The notes: generated from the sequence alone by a model not told the origin. 64,000 bases of DNA from Pelecanus crispus (GCF_030463565.1 NC_134643.1:82395721-82459720), one strand, 5' to 3'; shown: positions 26,524 to 37,725, numbered from the stretch's first letter. Numbers and translations are program-made.

Positions 26524-26740
26524 TATGGAGCTGTAGTGCCTAGAGGCTCTAATAAAAACTGTGCTAGACATTGTACCTATATTTAGTAGCAGCCAGTTCA
26601 TGTCTCATAGAACTTGTGGTCTGCATAGACAAGACTGATAAAGCAGATATGGGGTAGGAATTGCTGTTATTCCTGTTTTACAGATGGGAGTGAGGGTTAG
26701 AGATTGCAGGGGGATTTTCAAAGCCACATAGTGATGTTGG
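26524..26740 (+). repeat. Ancient amniote SINE/LINE 3'-end-like copy
   Basis: In order I see a 'gtgcctagaggctct ... ctgtgctagacattgtac' segment, then 'atagaacttgtggtctgcatagacaagactgataaag', then 'gctgttattcctgttttacagatggg' and 'gagggttagagattgcaggg'. This order (gtgctaggcactgtac / agagcttacagtctaaatagacaagac / attatccccattttacagatggg / agagattaagtgacttgcc) is the layout of a well-known old amniote repeat of MIR/L2/L3 type. The copy is strongly diverged. The family assignment is from memory. Confidence 0.5.
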
Positions 26741-28104
26741 ATATTTATTTCCCATGCATTTTAAAGGGAACTGGACATACAGATGCCTTGGTTGTGTTGA
26801 AAGGCTCAGCCAAACACAGGCATCCCGGTTTTGGCGGGTTGACGGGAAGTCTGTGACAGATGTGTAATTAGTTTAGATCTAGATGTTCCAGGCCGGTCTG
26901 CCATGCCAAGAACATCAATTTTTGGAGAGAGTTTGCCTCACGTTAGGGCTGCAGAATTCTGACCTATGGACAATGGCTGCCGACAATATATGGATATAAA
27001 AACAAATAGGTAGAAAACAGAGCGAGAGGGAAATGGAAACCCACAGAACCTTGATTACTCTGAAACCTCCTTTGTCTTTTGTGCATGTGGCTGCCTCTTC
27101 TTGCCTTTTGCGGAAGCCACCTGAAACCCACCAAGACTTGACTGCATCGCAACTGGATACATAAGCCCAGGCTGGTTAGCTGTAGAGAACGCATTTAAGT
27201 GAAATTTGGCAGCTGTGCCTGGAGCATCTAGGTCCATAGAAACCTAACCTGTCACAGGAATTTCCAGGCTAATGACAAACACCATGTTTTGGAAAGGGAC
27301 CAACAAGGCAGAGAAAAGAGTTTGGAAAATTGGAAGGGGTTCAGAAAAAAGCTCACCAAGTGATCTGAAGCCTAGGAAATCTGCCATACGCTGGGAGTCG
27401 TCAGGAGCTCCGTGTGTTTTACTCAAGGGAAGACTGCAAAGTGATTTAGTAGAAATGTCTGTATGGGCAGTGCCTTTTGAAAAGAAGCAAGGTGATTTTT
27501 TCTTAATTTATCGGACCCATCCCTGTAAGATTCTGTGACAGAAAAGTGCCCTGGACAAATTTGGACTAGGAATAGGACACAAAATCTTATTTATTTTGAG
27601 AAAGCTTAATTTTGCCACTAGAACAACAAAGGGATCTGCAGCGAATTGTCCATTACTGAAAGATTTGTCAGCAAACTTGAAACTTTTCTCAAAGCCGTGG
27701 CCTTAGCTAGGCAGAAGTGTTCAGTTTGATCCAGGAGTTACTTTGTGTGGATCAAAGGACAATGCTGTGTAAGAGTGAGGCAAGATGGTCACTGCACTTT
27801 TTAAACTTACAAGCTGGGAAAGTCAAATAAAAAGGAATTTTATTGATATGGCCTAAAAAATTCCTGTAGTATTTCTTTTAAGGCTGCATATTTCTTGTCC
27901 TCATACGAAAGACTTCATGGACTGGAGCTCTTGCAGTGTTCTGCAAATTTATTAGCCAGCCATTTCAGGCTAATGAAATCAGTCAATGTAATGGATACAA
28001 CGCATACTTAAATATAATCAAATTAAGAATGCAGGCTCTCTCCTAACTTTGGATAGATCTGGAGGGGCCCCAAACAGGATTGTCTAATGTATTTGAGGTC
28101 ACTA

Positions 28105-28141
28105 CGGGGCCCGATTTTCAAAAGCACTTAGTGTGTGACCT
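28105..28141 (+). repeat. Ancient sauropsid repeat fragment
   Basis: GGGGCCCGATTTTCAAAAGCACTTAGTGTGTGACC matches the old-repeat phrase 'gggcccgattttcaaaagtgcctaagtgactt'. Only this core is recognisable. Confidence 0.45.
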
Positions 28142-28671
28142 TTCTTCTTGTGCTATTTGTGTCCCAGCACAGGTCAGCATCCCCTGCACTGTGCTTTTTG
28201 GGAAAGGCAGACTCATTCCTGGTCCTGAGCCCTTAAAAAAATGGTCCCATGATATGCAGGTGCTCCTTCCCAAGGGGATTCAGCTCTTAGCAAAAGTGTT
28301 GCAACCGAAGTCAGATGGTACTGAGCTTGCTCTTACTTGAATTTCCACATTTGAAGCTCTAGGTCTTTAAAGACTCACTCATTTCTAGTTCTAGCTTGAA
28401 AAGAAGTTTGTTTATATGTGAATATTATATTTACAAAAATCAGATAAAAATAACAGCAGAATAATAGTAACAATAAAAGTCTGAGTTAGCCAAAAAAGGG
28501 ATCAGATGCATATGAGTGAAAGCAATGAATTACACTGGCTTGTGAATACAGAGCCACTGAATTTCCATTTTACTGTGCATTTCGCTGCTCCAAAAATGCC
28601 CACTGTTTTTAGTGGACGAACCCTCAATTCTATACAAAATGAAAAGACTGTAACTTGTCCTTTTAATGCCT

Positions 28672-28695
28672 CCCCCCCCCCCCCCCCCCCCCCCC
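28672..28695 (+). repeat. Poly-C tract, 24 bases
   Basis: A perfect run of 24 C (24 G on the other strand), the longest homopolymer in the window. It can form a G-quadruplex on the minus strand. Its true length is likely polymorphic and error-prone in assembly. Confidence 0.85.
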
Positions 28696-29017
28696 GCAGT
28701 GGATCAATTGGAAGATAGAAGAAGGGCGAGGGTTTACTGCAGGGGGAGAGGGGGGAAAAAAACCCAGCATCCCCCAAAATACCCATCCAGCACCCCATGA
28801 ATACCGAGGGACAAGCAGGGACGCCGTGTGCCGTCAGCTGCTGGGTTCCCCTCCGCTTGCCTCCTCCCCACCTGTTCCCAGGCCCCTCTGCAAGTGTGAG
28901 ATGGGATTTCAGCGCGAAGCATCCTGGGGGGGGCGAGCCGAGGCGGGGGGCTGGAGGCAGAGCGTGGCTGGCCAGGCTGACACATCCAGGATGAAATGTC
29001 CAGGTGCAAAGAGAGGG

Positions 29018-29029
29018 AAAAAAAAAATT

Positions 29030-29061
<32 letters not shown>

Positions 29062-29090
29062 AGAAAAGGCTCGCGCACGCACGCACACAA
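29018..29090 (+). repeat. A-rich tract followed by GCAC-rich simple sequence
   Basis: Runs of A with rare T and G interruptions (the longest, 22 A, at 29,030-29,051), then GAAGAAAAAAAGAAAAGG and CGCGCACGCACGCACACAAG. No retroposon body is recognisable before the A tract. Confidence 0.8.
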
Positions 29091-29290
29091 GTCAATAAAA
29101 AGTGTAATGCATCTTTCTTTAATTAAATCCCACCCTTGAATTCGCTGGGCAGCCCCGTCCGGTGGCGACCTCTGCCCCCCTCTGTTTTGTTGACTGGCAC
29201 AGCTGTTAGTAAATCACCTGCTGGTGCGGCTCTCCGGGGCTTTAAAGGTCATCTGTCAGCGGCTGCTGGGGAGAGATAAAGAAGAAAAAC
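29090..29290. promoter_or_regulatory. Candidate conserved non-coding element between homopolymer tracts
   Basis: This 200-base block has TTTAATTAAATCCC near 29,120, an extended nuclear-receptor half site AAAGGTCA at 29,244-29,251 and AGATAA at 29,275. It retains CpGs (TTCGCTGGG, CCCGTCC, GGTGGCGACC, GTGCGGC, CTCCGG) in an otherwise CpG-poor region. It has no long frame. It is flanked by A tracts at 29,018-29,068 and 29,306-29,319. A regulatory role is inferred from motif density only. Confidence 0.3.
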
Positions 29291-32200
29291 AGAACCAAAA
29301 GTCTTAAAAAAAAAAAAAAGCACTTTATGAAAGCAAAGCCGTTTGAGTGCTCTGTGTCCAACCTTTCCACTGTTTACCTTGCTGACACCTGGGGGCGGGG
29401 GGGCTTTTTATTCGTTCAACTTGCCCTACTCTTTTGTATGCATTTTTCCAAGTTTCCAGCTACTTTTATAATCCTTTTGTTTTAAGCTTTTCTTTCCTGC
29501 AGGAGAATCCATCGCCCTGCTTCAGCAGCACTGCTGAGTCCCCGGGAGCCGCACACAACCGCCTGTGGGAGGGGGAGATGCTGCTTGGTTGGGGGAAGCA
29601 GGGGATCCCCTGCCTCGACCCCCCCGTCCCCAGTGCCCTGCCCCCTGGCACCCGGCGCCGTGCCATGACGTGGCTGGGTGTGCAGGATGGCAGTGGTGGT
29701 AAGGATGCAGAGCACATTTCCCCTCCTGCCGGGGTTTGGCTGGCTGGGCTCAAGGCCATCTTGCTGCCTGGAGGATGCCCCCATGTCCCCCCTTTTGCTT
29801 GGGCGCTGCTTTTAAGCTGAGGGCCTCTCCCCATTGGTGCCCACCTGAGCTACACTGCAGCTGCATTGCAGCCATGCCCATGCCATGTACCTCATTGACC
29901 TGGAGCCTGACCCCATGCTTTGACTTCCCACCTTGACCTCCCGCCTTCTTCACCATCGTGGACTTGGCGAGTGATCAGGACCCTTGGTTGAACCTGCTCT
30001 GCTGGTCTTGCTTGAGTCCTGTGGGACCGGGTCCTTGTTGGTGAGACCATGGCCTCTGCTGGCCTTGTTATCACCCTGGGCATCTCCCCTCCTCACACAG
30101 AGCAACCAGCCCTCATACCCCCTCACTCCCTGCTGCAGGTTACTTTAGGAGAAGCCAGAAGAAGCTATGCAACCTGTCTGCTGTTTCATTTCCAATGATC
30201 CATGGCTCCAGGGCCACAGTGCTTCTCCAAACCAGTCATGTAGATAAGGACTGCCTATTGAAGGGCAAACACATGACTTCACCCAAACTGGGGAGTGGGT
30301 TGGGTGGAGGGGGGAGTACATAGAGCAGCTGTGTCCCAGGACATGAAAGAGTGTGATTGTCATAGGTGATTCCTTGCCACAAACCACTCCTTCAGCTATT
30401 TATGCTTGAAGGGATAAGCTGGTCTTATGCTTATTCAACAGTTCCAGTGTCACCTTAATTTTCAGTTTCATGCAAAACATTGTCAGTGAAAATGATGTTA
30501 TTTTTACAAAATGGGTACATGGGCAAGACCAAGATAATTTGGGAGCTTTTTTTCCACCTGATAATTACTGACATATTTTCAATAATTTACCATTTTAACT
30601 CAGCACTGAACATGCAGGACCCTTCTCAGACTCTGATCCCAAGTCAGGCAGAATGTGCAGGTTCTGGTGCAATTTCAATTTTTTGCTTTGGGTTCATTCA
30701 TGTGTTAAATTCAAAGGGAAGCTTAGGGATCTGAGAACACACTCAAACCAATGCCATTCACAAAATTGATGACAGTCATTGGGTACCTCCATCATGTCTG
30801 TCTCTGTTTCCAAACATGAATTTTCTGTGGACTAAAACCTACTATCTGCCATTGTAATATATGGGTTTTGCAGACCACTGGAAAATTTTGACACTAATTC
30901 AGAGCTCCAGTAAGGTTAGTGAAACTAAGCCTTCTTTTAACCTACCAACTGTTTATTCAGACACATGGTAAGAGAGATCAAGCCAAATTAATCTGTGGTA
31001 TAAGTCCATTGACTCCACTAGATTCATACCTGCATTGAATTTAGCCTGCTTTGACCACCGACCCATCAAGTACATAACCTCTCAGTGGTCTGTGTCTCTG
31101 CAGCAATGTTCGTTCTTGTCCCCTAATGCTCTTCCTCATAAACCCTGTGGAGAAGAATGACTGTAGGCTGTCAGCTGCAGCCCTTTGGACTAGATCTTGG
31201 TTGATGCTTAAGTTTATTGCTATTGCTTTCCTAATGCAATAGCCTTCCTAATCTGGAAGACTGGCTTAACTGGACTGTTTTGTGGGGAATAACATGGAGG
31301 AGAGGAAGCATCAGGGACAGTAAAAGGGACATACATGGCTCTGAGGATGGAGACTTTGTTGGTCTCTTACTGTACTCTGCTAGTCTCTGACCAAAGCAGT
31401 AGCCTCCTGGGAGTTGGCCAATGAGGTTGGTGGAATCCAAGAGTGATGACACTCATAGTGTAGCCAAACTGAAGAATTTGGCACAGTATTGATGTGTCAC
31501 AGGAGCTGTCCCTAGCTCTTCTTGGCCTCCTGACCTGCTATCAAACAAAGGGAAACTTGTACTTACAGTACCAACCATTAGAAGTAGAAAGGAGAAAAAG
31601 AATCAGTAGTTGGCAGAATCATTTGTTTAGCTTGGAAGAAACAAGCTGTTTAGTGTTTCAGAAAGGGGAAAATTCTCAGCAAAGAAAACAAAAAGAATGA
31701 GGACACTGCATCAGGCAATTGCTCTTCTGCTGCAGGAATAGTGCACGGGTGCATCCCCTTCCTCCACACCTTGATGATATAAACCACAGCCCCTCCACCA
31801 GAAACACTAAGCCACTTGAAGGGCCCTACTGACTAGGCATGGGATGGATCTCTCTCTGCATTAGAAATGGTAAGAGTTTCTCTCCATAAGGAGGACTGGG
31901 GTCATCTGGATCAAAACTCAGAAGCTAATTGCAAAGTCTCCCAAGTCACCAAACTTCAGGAGCAGAGTAGCTTCATGTCACACTATAGGATGATGACAAA
32001 GGGCAAGCTGTAGGCAGGAAGGAACCAACACACTGCCTTTGCCTGCTGTCACATCACCTGTGGTGTCAGAGATGAGTGAACTATGAGCTGGGGTAGCCTT
32101 AAGCAAATCATTGCTCATTTGACAAAGCAGAGGTCAGATGTGGCAAGAGCCCACTCCTGTTCCTTCTGCTGCTCAGCACCTCTGGACGTCTTGGCAGCAA

Positions 32201-32734
32201 GTGGCACTCATGGATATCCAGTGCTGTGCTCATCCTGGTGTAAGCATTTCCATCTCTCAGGGCATGCTTTATTGAACATTTCTTTTGTCTTTTCGCAAAG
32301 AAAATGGCCTCTTAGACCTTTTTGGTCAGGGTTGTCTATAACCTGTGAGTCAGCTAGAGGCTGCTTCATTTGAAACACCAGGGACTTTGATTCTCTGTAG
32401 CTTGGTCCTTAGGTAAAGTAAGTATAAGTGCTACTAGGCTATTTGGTTATGTTTAGGCTCTCCTAACAACAGATATGACAACCTGAGGTACATAGCAACA
32501 AAGAAGAAAGGCTGCATTTTAGCTGTGCATAAGAAATACTTGACAGGTATTTTGGAAATATGAATTTTCTTTCCCCTTTATGGCTGAAGTAAGTCTCAGG
32601 CGAATGCTTAGCAGGCATTGTTCTTGAAAATTATGATTCTTTGGTTAAACAAGGAACAAGCTTTGCCACTCTGATTGGACAGATGAGCTACAGCAGTTAC
32701 ATTAATCACAGAGTTCAAAAATCCCCTTCACTTT

Positions 32735-32925
32735 AGCGCTTGCGTCGAGTCTGTCCCTTCCACGCAGCTCCGTCCACCCCAGGGGGAGATCAAATAACAT
32801 CACGAAGATGAGTTAAAATTCTGTTCACAAACCCACATGTACCAAATCCAAACCCCGAGACGAACGGGTGCTCAGCCAGGAATCTAAGGAGAGACATTGT
32901 ACTTTTACGGAGTCATTCGGGAGCC
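32735..32925. promoter_or_regulatory. Candidate conserved element retaining CpGs
   Basis: The block carries CpGs at AGCGCTTGCGTCGAG, CCACGCAGCTCCGTCC, ATCACGAAG, CCCCGAGACGAACGGG, TTTACGGAG and TTCGGG, while the surrounding kilobases have few. It has no coding frame of note. CpG retention in AT-rich spacer can mark hypomethylated or conserved elements; this is weak evidence. Confidence 0.22.
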
Positions 32926-33259
32926 ACTGTAAACCATAATAAGGGCTAAACACAACATAATAAGTATTTTGGCAAAACAGCTCATTGTAGGGAAGATGCT
33001 CTTTGCTGTTTTACTCTTTCGTGTCTGACAGGCACTGTTTGCTGTATGACAGGGTGAGTGCAGGAGACAGCACATGCACATCCCCAGCACCAATAACATG
33101 AATATAATCCAGAGCTCAGGGTTCTCTGAAGGTTAGGAAAGCATGTGGTGTGCAGTGAGAAACAGGATAATGACCATTAACAGAAGATTCAAAAAGTTAG
33201 TTAGACTTTTTTCTCTCTTTCAGTGTTTAATATTTCCAGTGACCTTTGACGGTCCCTTG

Positions 33260-33303
33260 ACTAAGAAAAGAGGTGGCTTTAACTAAGAAAAGAGGCAGCT
33301 CTT
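33260..33303. repeat. 22-bp tandem duplication
   Basis: Units ACTAAGAAAAGAGGTGGCTT(TA) at 33,260-33,281 and ACTAAGAAAAGAGGCAGCTC(TT) at 33,282-33,303 are adjacent and nearly identical over the first 14 bases. A simple replication-slippage duplication is the likeliest origin. Confidence 0.75.
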
Positions 33304-34871
33304 CAGGCAGGCTGAGAGGAGCTCAAGTCTTTTCCCACCACTGAGGTACCACCTTGTTTAGTTTTGCTGGCTGGGCTCTGCTCGAGCTAGAAATCATGCC
33401 TGAGAGAGGTCTGCACCCTGGCCCTTGACCATGCTTTTCCTATGCCATTATGATGATTTTAGCATGTACTCCTTCAGAATACTAAATAATGCAATTTTTC
33501 TGGTTGAGATTCTTTACCGTATGGCATTTTGTTCCCTAGAACACGCTTTTGTTTTTAGACACAGTTGTTCAGAACTTTTGGAAAAGTGTTGAACGAGCCC
33601 TGCCAGTTAGGGCACATCCTAATACACATCCTAAATGTATTTATGAGTGCAGACCCTTCAGGGCTTAGGTTTGAAACATCAGCAAGAAGAGAAACCTGTG
33701 TGAGGTACTGAAAAGACACCAAAATAATCCTGCTCATTCTCCATAGCTACTGAGCTGGGAGGTAAGTCATGGCCATACAGAGATGAAAGGGACTTCCAGC
33801 ACAGGCTCCTCTGGAGATGCCAGGGCAAGGCAAGTGGATGGAAAACCTCCAGGGCCACTAAATGGACTCACTTCTGAAATGGGCACCTGTGGTTGGAGAG
33901 TCTTTTCTCACTTTTTACTCTCCAGAGATCGAGAGAGTGTTCCAGATGTGGCAGCAGACTTTTGATCTGTGACCCATATCGTCTCTTTTGGGGTACAGTT
34001 ACCTTTCCTCAGAAATGAAAGCCCCCATTTAATGGAAGCTGAACTTTTCATCTCCCTCACTGCTGCAGCCTTATCATATGCAGGACTTTAATCCCACACA
34101 TCACTTCAGAAATATTGTCATTAAAGGTCTGGGTATACATTTTGAGATAAGATTGGTTCATGATAATATTACTGACTGTGTAATTATGGAAATGAGAAAA
34201 TAATCCCCTCAGGCTTTGTTGTAATGACTTCTGAGCATCTTGCATCATCATAGGCAGACAGCAAGCTTCAGGATGCCATGCATTATTAAAAGGAATGTGG
34301 AAAATCTTGTTTTGGTTGGTGTCGATGTCTCTAGTAAGGGAGGACACCATGTATCTTCACAGTGAAATTGGATCAGGTAGAAAAACATGTGATCTTTTTG
34401 AAAATAAATAGCTAATCTTCACTTGATCTCCTGTACTCTTGTCTTCTGATGCATTGGTAAACTGCATTCCTGACAGCCACCCCTGCTGATACTGTGGCCT
34501 TGAGAGACCTTGGCCGCCTGGTCTATGCCTCTGTTCTGAATCAAAAGACAATGTGGCACCATTGCAGACCTGGCTGCATGGTGCAGATAACTTCATTGGA
34601 CCATGTTGGTTCATGGTATTATTACTATGTTACTGATGCAAGAAGAGTTGCCATAGGAATGAGCTTGCTGAATGGTGTGTGGTCTGTGTGCTGGACTCCC
34701 ATCATAGAGAAATGAATAGGATGAACATCAGATCACTGCTGAAGCATTGTAGCCTACTCAGTGCACTAATGTTAGTAGAAATGGAGATGAAAACACACAA
34801 ATGGACTTCCCTAGGAATACTTTCTGTAATTTTGCCTTGTGTTAGAACCACCGCCGAGAGGGAACACTCGA

Positions 34872-36289
34872 TATCACACCAATTTTTAAAAGGGGTAATA
34901 AGAAGGATCCTTGAGAACTCCTGACCAGTCAGCCTCACCTCATTGCCCAGTAAGATCATGGAACAGGCCCTCTAGAAGTTATGTCGAAGCATATGGAAGA
35001 CAAAGAGGTGATCAGAGACAGCCAGCGTGGCTTGAACAAGAGCATATTGTGCCTGACTAAATCCAGTGGCCTTCTGCATTGGAGTGACTGCATCAGTTGA
35101 CAAGGGGAGAGCAACTGATGTCATCTACCTGGACTTCTGTAAGGCCCTTGGTACGGTCCCCCACAGCATTCTTACCTCTAAATTGGAGACATATGGGTTT
35201 GACAGCTGGACTAGTAGATGGATAAGGACTCAGCTGGATGGCTGCATCCAAAGAGTTTCAGTTAACAGCTCAGTGTTGAAATAGAAGCCAGTGACAAGTG
35301 GTAACCCTCATGGATCTTGTACTGCGACAAATACTATTTAATATCTTCATTAGTGACATAGTCAGTGGGACTGAGTGCACCCTCAGCAAGTTTGTGGATG
35401 ACAACAAGGTTAGTGGTGCAGCTGATATGATCGAGGGAAGGGATGCCATCCAGAGAGACCTTGACAGACTTGAGGAGTGGGCCCATGTGTACATCATGAA
35501 ATTCAACAAGGCCAAGTCCAAGGTCCTGCACCTGGGTCAGGGAAATCCCCAATATCAGTACAGACTGGAGGATGAATTGTTTGAGAGCAGCCCTGTGGAG
35601 AAGGACTTGGGGATACTGGTGGATGGAAAATTGGATATGAGCCGGCAATGTGTGCTCACAGCCCAGAAAGCCAATTGTATCCTGGGCTGCATCAAAAGAA
35701 GTGTGGCCAGCAGGTCAAGGGAGGCGATACACCCCCTCTACTCCACTCTTGTGAGACCCCACCTGGAGTATTGCATCCAGCTCTGGGGCCCCCAGCACGA
35801 GAAGGACATGGGCCTGTTAGAGCAGTTCCAGAGGAGGGTGAAAATTATCAGAGGGATGGAACACCTCTCCTATGAGGAAAGGCTGAGAGAGTTGACATTG
35901 TTCAGCCTAGAGAAGAGAAGGCTCTGGGGACACCTTATTGAGGCCTTTCAATACTTAAAGGGGGCTTATAAGAGATGGAGAAAGACTTTTTACCAGGGCC
36001 TGTAGAAACAGGACAAGGGACAATGGTTTTAAACTGAAAGGTGGTAGATTTAGATTAGATGTAAAGAAGATTTTTTTTTTACAATGAGGGTGGTGAGACA
36101 CTGAAGAGGTTGCCCAGAGAAGTTGTGGATGCCCCATTATTGGAAGTGTTCAAGGTCAGGTTGGATGGGGCTTTGAGCAACCTGATGTAGTGAAAGATGT
36201 CCCTGCCCATGGCGGGGGGGGTTGGACTAGATGATCTTCAAAGGTTCCTTCCAACCAAAACCATTCTGTGATTCTATGATTCTATGATA
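34872..36289 (+). mobile_element. CR1 LINE, 5'-truncated copy 1
   Basis: The copy starts abruptly inside the reverse-transcriptase gene (translated phrases ITPIFKRGNKKDP, then VSLTSLPSKIMEQ) and runs to a complete 3' end. The tail is three octamers, ATTCTGTG ATTCTATG ATTCTATG, at 36,263-36,286, the hallmark of avian CR1. The 3' non-coding phrase GGTTGGACTAGATGATCTTCAAAGGTTCCTTCCAACC is typical. 5' truncation is normal for CR1. No clear target-site duplication is seen. It is probably the oldest or most damaged of the three copies, with several frame breaks upstream of 35,298. Confidence 0.93.
35066..36005 (+). pseudogene. CR1 reverse-transcriptase gene remnant (copy 1)
   Basis: This is the 3' part of CR1 ORF2, which in intact elements encodes endonuclease plus reverse transcriptase for target-primed retrotransposition. 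One frame (35,066-35,284) gives [21 protein letters not shown] and ends at a stop. After a break, a second open frame from about 35,298 to 36,005 covers the catalytic region and C-terminus. The catalytic box is FVDD (35,391-35,402) rather than the usual FADD of CR1, so the residue before the two aspartates is changed. Endonuclease and the N-terminal half are absent. It cannot encode a working enzyme. Confidence 0.88.
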
Positions 36290-36576
36290 CTTGCGATTTT
36301 CAAAAAGATAATGCACAGGCAGAATTCTTTTTGTAAGTCCACCTTTGCTCTCTTCCTTTTAATGAACCTGTAAAGAAGTTAGAGTTTTGGACAAGACCTC
36401 TGCTAATAATCTTCCAACCAGGATTTCACATAACTACTTAAATAATGGCATACGTAGCAGTTAAACTTTCCTCTGCAGCTATGCTGTGTATTTATTCCCT
36501 GGAGGACTCCAGCATGTAACAGTAATCTCAGGCAAGTCAGGCAGCTGGATTAAGGCAGTCAACTGTGGGAGCTTAT
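36290..36576. other. Spacer between CR1 copies 1 and 2
   Basis: About 290 bases of unique-looking, AT-rich sequence with no feature that I can support. Confidence 0.6.
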
Positions 36577-37725
36577 AATCATAGAATCATAGAATCATTT
36601 AGGTTGGAAAAGGCCTTTAAGATCATCCAGTCCAACCATTAACCTACACTACCAAGTCCACACAACCAATCAAGGGTAGACTAGACTCAACCATGTCCCC
36701 AAGTGCCACATCTACCCGTTTTTTGAACACTTCCAGGGATGGTGACTCCACCACCTCTCTGGGCAGCCTGTTCCAATGCTTGATTACCCTTTCCGTGAAG
36801 AAATTTTTCCTAATATCCAACCTAAACCTCCCCTGGCGCAGCTTGAGCCCATTTCCTCTCGTCCTATTGCTAACTATGTGGGAGAAGAGACCAACACCCA
36901 CCTCACTACAGCCTCCTTTCAGGTAGCTGTAGAGAGCCGTAAGGTCTCCCCTCAGCCTCCTCTTCTCTAGGCTAAACAACCCCAGTTCCCTCAGCCGCTC
37001 CTCATAAGGCCTGTTCTCTAGACCCTTCACCAGCTTTGTTGCCCTTTTCTGAACACGCTCCAGCACCTCAATGTCCTTCTTGTAGTGAGGGGCCCAAAAC
37101 TGGACACAGTATTCCAGGTGAGGCCTCACCAGCGCCGAGTACAGGGGGACAATCACCTCCCTGCTCCTGCTGGCCACACTATTCCTGATACAAGCCAGGA
37201 TGCTGTTGGCCTTCTTGGCCACCTGGGCACACTGCTGGCTCATGTTCAGCTGGCTGTCAACCAGCACCCCCAGATCCTTTTCAGCCAGGCAGCTTTCCAG
37301 CCACTCTTCCCCAAGCCTGTAGTGTTGCATGGGGTTGTTGTGACAGAAGTGCAGGACCTGTCACTTGGCCTTGTTAAACCTCATACGGTTGGCCTCGGCC
37401 CATCAGTCCAGCCTGTCCAGGTCCCTCTGCAGGGCCATCCTACCCTCCAGCAGATCAACACTCCCACCCAACTTGGTGTCATCTGCAAACTTACTGAGGG
37501 CACACTCAATCCGCTCATCCAGATAATTGATAAAGATATTAAACAAGACTGGCCCCAAAACAGAGCCCTGGGGAACACTGCTCGTGACCGGCCGCCAACT
37601 GGACTTAACTCCATTTACCACAACTCTCTGGGCTCGGCCACCCAACCAGTTTTTTACCCAGTGAAGACTACGCCCATCCAAGCCATGAGCTGCCAGCTTC
37701 CCAAGGAGAATATTATGGGAGACTT
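36577..37725 (-). mobile_element. CR1 LINE, 5'-truncated copy 2 (antisense to the others)
   Basis: On the minus strand this copy ends with GATTCTATGATTCTATGATT (plus-strand 36,577-36,599). It is preceded by a 3' region reading GTTGGACTGGATGATCTTAAAGGCCTTTTCCAACC, which differs from copies 1 and 3 and suggests another CR1 subfamily. The 5' break is near 37,725, just before the [10 protein letters not shown] coding phrase. An 11-base direct repeat (TTCCTTATCTT) lies at that edge. The coding part is remarkably well kept, with no indels over about 1 kb. Confidence 0.92.
36644..37681 (-). pseudogene. CR1 reverse-transcriptase gene remnant (copy 2), one frame with two stops
   Basis: Reading from 37,681 down to 36,644 on the minus strand, one continuous frame of about 345 codons covers the catalytic region and the C-terminal domain of CR1 ORF2. 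Recognisable blocks are [17 protein letters not shown], the catalytic FADD (37,478-37,489), a C-terminal [17 protein letters not shown] block and the final [19 protein letters not shown]. The frame is interrupted only by two TGA codons, at 37,403-37,405 and 37,361-37,363, both near the middle. The endonuclease and N-terminal half are missing. Two substitutions and no frameshifts point to a fairly recent insertion. Confidence 0.88.

Larger units (their letters stand above)
20966..28671. other. Non-coding stretch with ancient repeats
   Basis: No exon is supported. Most frames are under 100 codons and the AT-rich interval 20,966-23,870 has almost none. Individually listed items are a CR1-like 3' fragment near 21,350, a tandem duplication at 25,021, and old repeat fragments near 25,395, 26,445, 26,524 and 28,105. 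A T run lies at 25,931-25,946 and a T/G-rich patch at 25,570-25,602. Confidence 0.6.
29291..34871. other. Non-coding stretch, no gene seen
   Basis: The GC-rich patch 29,500-30,080 yields frames on both strands that are alanine/proline/glycine-rich shadows of composition, with no domain and no splice context. The rest is ordinary spacer. A small tandem duplication at 33,260 and a CpG-retaining block at 32,735 are listed separately. Confidence 0.6.

Noticed and set aside
28502..29095. 197-codon minus-strand open frame
   Set aside because: It runs through the poly-A and poly-C tracts (phenylalanine and glycine runs), so it is a product of simple sequence.
32905..33099. Hydrophobic, cysteine-rich 64-codon minus-strand frame resembling a membrane segment
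   Set aside because: Too short, no homology recognised, no splice sites at its ends.
34490..34715. 73-codon plus-strand frame just before CR1 copy 1
   Set aside because: Not part of the CR1 body and no domain recognised; could be spacer or an unknown repeat.
36263..36286. Tandem octamers that might look like a small satellite or array
   Set aside because: They are the normal 3' tail of a CR1 element; the same tails occur at 36,577-36,599 and 39,934-39,965.
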